DNA of 27,075 bases, taken from contig CAITAM010000320.1 of NCBI GenBank assembly GCA_903890265.1, forward strand, positions 1-27,075, read 5' to 3'. The DNA comes from an uncultured Pseudomonadota bacterium. GTDB lineage: Bacteria > Pseudomonadota > Gammaproteobacteria > Steroidobacterales > Steroidobacteraceae. Of this stretch, positions 22,016 to 27,075 are shown in pieces (position 1 is the first letter of the stretch; every line of letters begins with the position of its first letter). The position numbers and the translations under genes are program-made. The notes beneath the pieces are model-generated. The model ran no database searches and was not told where the DNA came from. It was given only the letters and a program-made list of their open reading frames with translations.

Positions 22016-23767
22016 GTGGCAAGCAGTCCAGCGATAATTAAGGAAGATTTCCGGGAGCGGCTGACGGCGCTGTCGCGGCACCAGAAGCGTATTGCTTTCG
22101 TGACGGGGCTCGCTGCCGCGGCGACCGTCGCGCTTGCGGTCCTGCTGCCACCGACCTACCAGTCGACGGCAACGATTCTGATCGAGCAGCAGGAGATCCC
22201 GCAGGAGCTCGTCCGCTCGACGATCACCTCGTTTGCCGACCAGCGCGTGCAGGTGATCAGCCAGCGCGTGATGACCAGCCAGAACCTGCTGCAGATCATT
22301 GATCGCTACAACCTGTATCCCGATGCACGCAAGTCGAAGCCGCGCGAGTACGTGCTGAAGCAGATGAAAGAAGACGTGCGAATGGCGATGATCAGCGCCG
22401 ACGTCATCGACCCGCGCAGCGGTCGACCGACGCGCGCCAACATAGCCTTCAGCGTGTCCTATGCCAACCGCTCGCCCGAGCTCGCCTACAAGGTCGCCAA
22501 CGAGCTGACCTCGCTCTACCTCAACGAGAACTCGACGTCCCGTGCGAAGCAGGCCGAGCAGGCGGCGAGCTTCCTGAAGGAGGAGGCCGACCGGCTGAGC
22601 GCGGAGATCGCGAGCCTCGACGCGAAGCTCGCGACCTTCAAATCCGAGCACGCCGAGAGCCTGCCTGAGCTTTCCACCCTTAACCAGTCGGGTGTGGAGC
22701 GCACGGACCTCGAGCTGCGCGATGTCCAAAACCGCCTCGGCACGCTCGATCAGCAGCGCCACCTCATGGAAGCGCAGCTCGCGCAGATCAATCCCTCGTC
22801 GACCCTCTTTGCCGACACCGGTCAGCGCATCATGACGCCCGAGGAGCGCCTGAAAGCCGCGCGCTCCCAGCTTGCCGGTGCGACCGCGAAATACAGCCCG
22901 GACCACCCCGAGGTATTGGCGGCACAGCGCGAGGTCGAAGGGCTCGAGCGGCAGGTCACGGCCGACACGGACGTCAACGACCTCAACCGGCGGCTCGAGT
23001 CGCTGCGCGGTCAGCTCGCGGCCGCGCGCGAGCGCTATTCCGCGGATCACCCGGAGGTCCGGCGGCTGGAACGCCAGACCGAGAGTATCGAGAAGCAGAT
23101 CGCGGCCGCGCCGACCATCGCCCGGCACCAGCCCGCGAGCCCCGACAACCCGGCCTACATCCAGGTCAAGGGCCAGCTGGACGCGCTGATGGCCGAGCGC
23201 AACACGCTTGAGCGCAAGCAGGCGGACCTGCGCGCCAAGCTCGCCGACTACGAAGCGCGGCTGGCCAATGCACCGGGCGTAGAGCGCGACTACCGTACGC
23301 TGGTGCGGGATTCGGAAAACGCCCGCATCAAGTACCAGGAAGTACGTAGCAAGCAGATGGAAGCGGAGGTGTCGCAGAACCTCGAGACCGAGCGCAAGGG
23401 CGAACGGTTCACGCTGATCGAACCGCCATTGCCGCCCGAGCAGCCGATCAGCCCGAAGCGCGGCGCGATCCTGGGTCTGGGCCTGTTCCTCAGTCTTCTC
23501 GCCGGACTCGCCGCGGGCTGGCTCGCCGAGTCGTCGGGCGGCACCGTCCGCGGCCCCGACGACCTGCGCCGCCTGCTGACCGTGCCGCCGCTTGCGTCCG
23601 TGCCGCCCATCGTCACCGATCCCGAGGTGGCGCGCCGGCGGCGGCGGCGGTACCAGATGGCCGCGGCGATCGTCATCGCCCTCACGTTGATCGTCATATT
23701 GTTCCATTTCACCGTAATGCCACTCGACGTCCTCGGCGACGTCCTGTCGCGAAGACTCGGGAACTGA
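22016..23767 (+). CDS. Wzz/chain-length determinant-like EPS co-polymerase
   Basis: A 583-residue inner-membrane protein of the polysaccharide co-polymerase class. It has a first membrane helix (~26-44), a Wzz domain (TYQSTATILIEQQEIPQELVRSTI... is its start), a long coiled coil (~175-440), the characteristic PPLPPEQPISPKR before a second helix (~483-503), and an extra hydrophobic helix near the C-terminus (~548-567). The coiled coil contains a duplicated unit: YSPDHPEV (~293) and YSADHPEV (~341), each preceded by an L-x3-RxQLA helix, 48 residues apart. There is no fused kinase domain; the ATPase encoded 4 bases downstream takes that place. The start is GTG at 22016, 12 bases after the barrel gene. 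No strong Shine-Dalgarno is visible. It sets chain length and links synthesis to export. Confidence 0.92.
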   Translation: MASSPAIIKEDFRERLTALSRHQKRIAFVTGLAAAATVALAVLLPPTYQSTATILIEQQEIPQELVRSTITSFADQRVQVISQRVMTSQNLLQIIDRYNLYPDARKSKPREYVLKQMKEDVRMAMISADVIDPRSGRPTRANIAFSVSYANRSPELAYKVANELTSLYLNENSTSRAKQAEQAASFLKEEADRLSAEIASLDAKLATFKSEHAESLPELSTLNQSGVERTDLELRDVQNRLGTLDQQRHLMEAQLAQINPSSTLFADTGQRIMTPEERLKAARSQLAGATAKYSPDHPEVLAAQREVEGLERQVTADTDVNDLNRRLESLRGQLAAARERYSADHPEVRRLERQTESIEKQIAAAPTIARHQPASPDNPAYIQVKGQLDALMAERNTLERKQADLRAKLADYEARLANAPGVERDYRTLVRDSENARIKYQEVRSKQMEAEVSQNLETERKGERFTLIEPPLPPEQPISPKRGAILGLGLFLSLLAGLAAGWLAESSGGTVRGPDDLRRLLTVPPLASVPPIVTDPEVARRRRRRYQMAAAIVIALTLIVILFHFTVMPLDVLGDVLSRRLGN

Positions 23768-23771
23768 CACC

Positions 23772-24572
23772 ATGGAAAAGCTCAGGAAGGCACTTGATCG
23801 CGCTCGGGACGAGCGTAACGGCGTCCGTCCCGCAGCGCCCGAGGCACCGCCGCCGCCGCCCGACGCGGCGCCCTACAGCTACACGAGCACGCGCGTCTTC
23901 ACGCCGGATGCCGCGACGCTGGAGCGCAACCGCGTGCTGGCGCTCGGTGCGACGAGCGAGGTCGCGGATGCGTTTCGCATGCTGCGAACCCAGGTGGCGC
24001 AGCGCATGGGCGAGCACGAATGGCGCACGTTGTCCGTGGTGAGTCCAAGCCGCGGTGACGGCCGGACGCTCGCGGCAACGAACCTCGCCATCATGCTGGC
24101 CTCCGATCCCCGTTACTCGGTCCTGCTGTGCGACCTGGACCTGCGTGCGCCCGGCGTGGCCTCAACGTTCGGTCTTGACGTGAAGGCGGGCGTTGACGAC
24201 GTGCTTGCCGGCCGTGCCAACGTCGAGTCCTGCCTCGTCCATCCGGCAGGCTACGATCGCCTCGTGCTTCTGCCGGCCCGCGCGCCGCTGGCCCGCTCGT
24301 CGGAGTACCTCGCGAGCAGCGCGACCCACCAGCTCGTGGCCGAACTCAAGAACCGCTACCCGGACCGCATCCTGATATTTGATCTGCCGCCGGTGCTGGT
24401 GACCGATGACGCGCTCGCATTCACGCCCTGCAGCGACTGCGCGCTCATGGTCGTGAGCGAGGGAACCACGCGCCGCGAGGACGTGGTGCGGTCGATGGAG
24501 ATCCTGCACAACACCCCGATCGTCGGTACGCTGCTGAACCGGTCACTCGCGCGCAAGAGTGCCGCTGCCTGA
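23772..24572 (+). CDS. BY-kinase/CpsD-like ATPase with degenerate Walker A
   Basis: A 266-residue P-loop protein related to bacterial tyrosine kinases that partner Wzz proteins. The N-terminus MEKLRKALDRARDER and a Pro-rich linker (25-33) precede EVADAFRMLRTQV. Walker A reads SPSRGDGRTLAATNLA (~91-106), so the catalytic Lys is replaced by Arg (R98). Walker A' is LLCDLDLRAPG (D121, D123) and Walker B ILIFDLPPV (~200-208). The usual C-terminal tyrosine cluster is missing; the protein ends LARKSAAA. It may therefore be a regulatory pseudo-kinase rather than an autokinase, which is inference. ATG at 23772 follows the Wzz stop by 4 bases. The next gene starts at or next to this gene's stop. Family is confident; activity is doubtful. 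Confidence 0.87.
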   Translation: MEKLRKALDRARDERNGVRPAAPEAPPPPPDAAPYSYTSTRVFTPDAATLERNRVLALGATSEVADAFRMLRTQVAQRMGEHEWRTLSVVSPSRGDGRTLAATNLAIMLASDPRYSVLLCDLDLRAPGVASTFGLDVKAGVDDVLAGRANVESCLVHPAGYDRLVLLPARAPLARSSEYLASSATHQLVAELKNRYPDRILIFDLPPVLVTDDALAFTPCSDCALMVVSEGTTRREDVVRSMEILHNTPIVGTLLNRSLARKSAAA

Positions 24573-24573
24573 G

Positions 24574-25485
24574 ATGTACACCGGGTTTTTCGGGCTCCAC
24601 GCGCGTCCGTTCACGCTGACGCCCGATCCGGCCTTTCTCTACCAGTCGCGGCAGCACGCGATGGCGCTCACGATGCTCGAGTACGGTCTCGACTCGCACG
24701 CACCGCTGTTGCTGCTCACCGGTGAAATCGGTGCGGGCAAGACCACGCTGATCCGACGGCTCATCCGCGACCTGGGCGACCGGGTTGCGGTGGGTCTCAT
24801 CAGCAACACGCACGCCCGGGTGCAGTCGCTTTTTCACTGGACCCTGTCGGCGCTCGATCTCAAGGTCGAGGGTGGCGGTGACGTCGCGGCCTACGAGGCG
24901 ATCGTTGCGGGTACCCTCGCCGAGTACGCCCGCGGCCGGCGCACGCTGCTCATCGTCGACGAGGCCCAGAACCTCGCCGATGAAGTCGTCGAGGAATTGC
25001 GCCTCCTGTCCAACATCAACTCCGAGCAGGATCTCGTGCTGCAGATCATGCTGGCCGGGCAGCCGGAACTGCGCGACATGCTGCAGAAACCCTCGATGCG
25101 GCAGATTGCGCAGCGGGTGGCCGCGGACTTTCACCTGCGCGCGCTGACGAGAAAGGAGACCGCGGCCTACGTCCGTCACCGCCTGTCGGTCGCCGGTGGT
25201 GCGGAGGACCTGTTCACGCCGAGTGCACTCACGCTCATCCATGAGCGGACCGGCGGTATCCCGCGGCTGATCAATCAGCTGTGCGATTACACGCTCGTGT
25301 ACGCGTTTGCCGACCAGAAAAGGCAGATCGACAAGCGGGTCGTGACCAAGGTGTTGCGTGACCGGGAAGCCTTCGGCGCCTTGCCGCTGTTCGCGGCACC
25401 GGTCACCGCCGCGGCGCCGGCGGCGACCGAGGGTGCCTTGCCCGTCCCGGAGCCGACCCCGCCTGACGACGTCGGTATGCGCTGA
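24574..25485 (+). CDS. ExeA-like AAA ATPase, XrtA/EPS-associated
   Basis: A 303-residue ATPase. MYTGFFGLHARPFTLTPDPAFLY is the standard opening of the ExeA/GspA-like family that accompanies exosortase loci (TIGR03015-like). Walker A is GEIGAGKTT (~50-58) and Walker B LLIVDEAQNL (~125-134); a sensor-like LAGQPELRDML and the winged-helix part LTRKETAAYVRHRL and GGIPRLINQLCDYTLVYAF follow. The C-terminal ~30 residues are Ala/Pro-rich and probably disordered. ATG 24574 fits the family start; GTG 24559 would add five residues and overlap the kinase-like gene. No membrane helix or peptidoglycan-binding domain is present. Its stop shares one base with the next gene's ATG (TGATG). Its role in EPS or PEP-CTERM export is not known in detail. 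Confidence 0.92.
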   Translation: MYTGFFGLHARPFTLTPDPAFLYQSRQHAMALTMLEYGLDSHAPLLLLTGEIGAGKTTLIRRLIRDLGDRVAVGLISNTHARVQSLFHWTLSALDLKVEGGGDVAAYEAIVAGTLAEYARGRRTLLIVDEAQNLADEVVEELRLLSNINSEQDLVLQIMLAGQPELRDMLQKPSMRQIAQRVAADFHLRALTRKETAAYVRHRLSVAGGAEDLFTPSALTLIHERTGGIPRLINQLCDYTLVYAFADQKRQIDKRVVTKVLRDREAFGALPLFAAPVTAAAPAATEGALPVPEPTPPDDVGMR

Positions 25486-26756
25486 TGGCCGCTCGCTCGC
25501 GGCGACGGATCATTTTCGTCAACCGGTTCTACGCGCCCGATCACTCGGCGACCGCGCAGATGCTGACGGGGATTGCGGAAGGGCTGGCGAAAGGCCCGTT
25601 GGCGGTAGACGGCCAGCCGGCCCCGCCGCTGGACGAGGTCGTGGTCCTTACCTCGCGGCTGCGCTACGACGATCCGACGGCTCGCCTGGCGGCCACGGAG
25701 ATCCGGCACGGCGTGACGGTGCGGCGCGTGTGGACGACGCGCTTCGGGCGCGCGGCCCGCCTCGGGCGGGCGATCGATTACCTGTCCTTCTACGTGGCCG
25801 TCGGCATCGTGCTCCTGACGACAACCCGGCGCGGGGACATCGTCGTTGCCAAGACCGATCCGCCGCTCCTGTCGCTCGCGTGCGCGCTGCCGGTCCGGCT
25901 GCGGCGCGCGCGGCTGGTCAACTGGCTGCAGGACGTGTTCCCCGAGGTGGCGACCGAGCTCGGTGAGCGGGCGGTGCCCCGTTCGCTCGGCAACGTCCTC
26001 GCCCGCTGGCGTGACGCGAACTGCCGCGCCGCGGCCGCGAACGTCGTGCTGGGCGAGCGGATGCGCGAGTTCTTCCTTGCCCGCGGCCTGCCGGAGCGGA
26101 ATTTCCACGTCATCCCCAACTGGGCATCGTCCGAACAGATCGTGCCGCTGGCCACGGCCGAGAGCACCCTGCGGCGCCGACTCGCGGTCGGCAACGCCGT
26201 TCTCGTGGCCTATTGCGGCAACCTGGGCCGTGCCCACGACCACGAGAGCCTGGCCGCTGCGATCACGCAGCTGAAGGCGCGCGACGACATCCGTTTCCTG
26301 ATTGTCGGCGGCGGCGCGGGCCAGGTCGCCCTGCGCCGGTCGCTGGCCGAGGCCGGGGTGGCGGGCGTCGAGTTTCTGCCCTACCAGCCGGAGGAGGCGC
26401 TGTCGGACACGCTGGCGGCGGCCGATATCCACCTCCTGTGCCTGCGCCGCGAGCTCGAGGGCCTGATCGTGCCGAGCAAACTGTACGGAATCTACGCCGC
26501 GGGCCGTCCGGCCCTGAACTGGGGTGACGTGGATGGCGAGGTCGCGCGCGAGCTCAAGCGATCGGCGACCGGCGTCACGGTGCCCGATCGCGATCCCACC
26601 GCGCTCGCGACCGCGATCGAGCGCCTGGCCGAAGATCCCGAACTGCGTGCGCTGCAGGGCGCGCGCGCGCGCGAAGTACTGGTCAGTCAGTACTCGCTGC
26701 CACGTGCCCTCGTGGCCTGGCGTGCCATGCTGGACGGTCTAGCGACCGGCCGCTGA
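25485..26756 (+). CDS. glycosyltransferase family 4 (WcaI/WbuB-like)
   Basis: A 423-residue GT-B glycosyltransferase. The opening IIFVNRFYAPDHSATAQML is typical of WcaI-like enzymes of colanic-acid and related EPS pathways. The N-domain includes VVAKTDPPLLSL and LVNWLQDVFPEVATELG. The donor domain begins VAYCGNLGRAHDHESLAAAI and has FLIVGGGAG, VEFLPYQPEEALSDTLAAADIHLL and GLIVPSKLYGIYAAGRPAL, the sugar-nucleotide binding region with the conserved Glu-rich segment RRELEGLIVPSK. It probably adds one sugar to the lipid-linked EPS repeat unit at the inner membrane face. It overlaps the ATPase stop by one base (TGATG), so it belongs to the same operon, and its stop is 8 bases from that of the convergent acyltransferase. 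Confidence 0.92.
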   Translation: MAARSRRRIIFVNRFYAPDHSATAQMLTGIAEGLAKGPLAVDGQPAPPLDEVVVLTSRLRYDDPTARLAATEIRHGVTVRRVWTTRFGRAARLGRAIDYLSFYVAVGIVLLTTTRRGDIVVAKTDPPLLSLACALPVRLRRARLVNWLQDVFPEVATELGERAVPRSLGNVLARWRDANCRAAAANVVLGERMREFFLARGLPERNFHVIPNWASSEQIVPLATAESTLRRRLAVGNAVLVAYCGNLGRAHDHESLAAAITQLKARDDIRFLIVGGGAGQVALRRSLAEAGVAGVEFLPYQPEEALSDTLAAADIHLLCLRRELEGLIVPSKLYGIYAAGRPALNWGDVDGEVARELKRSATGVTVPDRDPTALATAIERLAEDPELRALQGARAREVLVSQYSLPRALVAWRAMLDGLATGR

Positions 26757-26764
26757 CGGCAGCG

Positions 26765-27075
26765 TCAGAGGTTGCCGGATGGCACGGCTGCCGGCGGGCC
26801 CTGTTGCAGGCGCCGGCCGACGATGCGGCTGATCGTGATCGCCGGCTGCTCGACCCAGGCGCACAGCAGGGTGGCGCAGAACAGGGCGAGCGGCACCGCC
26901 AGCAGCACGACCTGCAGGAAGCCCAGGCGCGGATAGAGCGCGTTGATCAGGAACAGCAGCAGCGCGAGATGGCTGAGGTACAGGCTGTAGGACACTCGCC
27001 CGAGCCACTGGATCGGCGGACTACAGAGGAGGCGGCTGGCGAGTGGTGAGCACAGGGCAACGACGATGAGCCACG
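26765..27075 (-). CDS. acyltransferase-3 family protein, C-terminal end (partial at right edge)
   Basis: The last ~102 residues of an integral-membrane acyltransferase (OafA/YrhL-like) are visible; the gene continues beyond the window. Reading back from the edge gives WLIVVALCSPLASRLL, then PPIQWLGRVSYSLYLSHLAL, where WLGRVSYSLYLSH is a strong family signature. Two further membrane helices follow (LLLFLINALYP and LQVVLLAVPLALFCATLLCAW) and VEQPAITI, equivalent to the common -E-P/-E-K-P C-terminal motif. Family members O-acetylate or otherwise acylate surface polysaccharide. It converges on the GT4 gene, 8 bases between stops, so it is a separate transcript but a likely modifier of the same EPS. 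Confidence 0.88.
   Translation of the reverse strand, partial: WLIVVALCSPLASRLLCSPPIQWLGRVSYSLYLSHLALLLFLINALYPRLGFLQVVLLAVPLALFCATLLCAWVEQPAITISRIVGRRLQQGPPAAVPSGNL

Noticed and set aside
21323..23773. 816-residue antisense frame over the barrel and Wzz genes
   Set aside because: Long only because of high GC. The plus strand encodes recognisable proteins with coupled starts.

Overview
The window is high-GC DNA (roughly two-thirds G+C or more by eye) with bacterial gene density, Shine-Dalgarno sites, overlapping start/stop codons and Gram-negative envelope proteins: an outer-membrane porin, Wza-type export protein, ExbB/ExbD/TonB and lipoprotein. A PEP-CTERM-associated exopolysaccharide (EPS) gene set and the domain types suggest a Gammaproteobacterium or Betaproteobacterium. 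The sequence alone does not fix the genus. No rRNA, tRNA, CRISPR array, insertion sequence or phage gene was seen.

Left part (1-5660). The C-terminal part of a SPINDLY/OGT-like glycosyltransferase is cut by the left edge. It converges on a minus-strand group: a DUF5672 protein, a Porin_5-like outer-membrane porin (TTG start with a strong Shine-Dalgarno), a DUF2334-type polysaccharide deacetylase and a GT4 glycosyltransferase. The last two overlap by 4 bases.

Centre-left (5661-11894). A plus-strand operon encodes a Ton-like energy system. Its ExbB subunit carries a large periplasmic DUF2341 + LamG (lectin-like) region. ExbD, a proline-rich TonB-like protein and an exported coiled-coil protein follow. 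Converging on it is a complete 777-residue TPR + OGT (SPINDLY) protein.

Centre (11895-15188). A 520-base AT-richer intergenic region carries repeated short motifs and precedes a ribbon-helix-helix regulator. Next is a small secreted protein with a VPLPA/PEP-CTERM-like sorting tail, whose reading frame runs 32 codons past the expected end. Then come a GT-rich 17-bp tandem repeat and a strong intrinsic terminator shared with a convergent, exported DsbA-like protein.

Right part (15189-27075). A plus-strand EPS block resembles the exosortase-associated (XrtA/PEP-CTERM) locus: a TPR lipoprotein (PrsT-like), a 692-residue surface protein with about five tandem beta-rich repeats and a GlyGly-CTERM-like tail, a Wza-like export protein, an outer-membrane beta-barrel, a Wzz-like chain-length protein, a BY-kinase-like ATPase with a degenerate Walker A, an ExeA-like ATPase (XrtA-associated type) and a WcaI-like GT4. 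The last five are tightly packed. An acyltransferase-3 gene enters from the right edge on the other strand. The exosortase is not in the window.

Together the genes describe cell-surface biogenesis: EPS synthesis and export, surface proteins with C-terminal sorting tails, protein or glycan glycosylation, and a specialised periplasmic Ton-like motor. Short sequence elements shared between several intergenic regions hint at common regulation.
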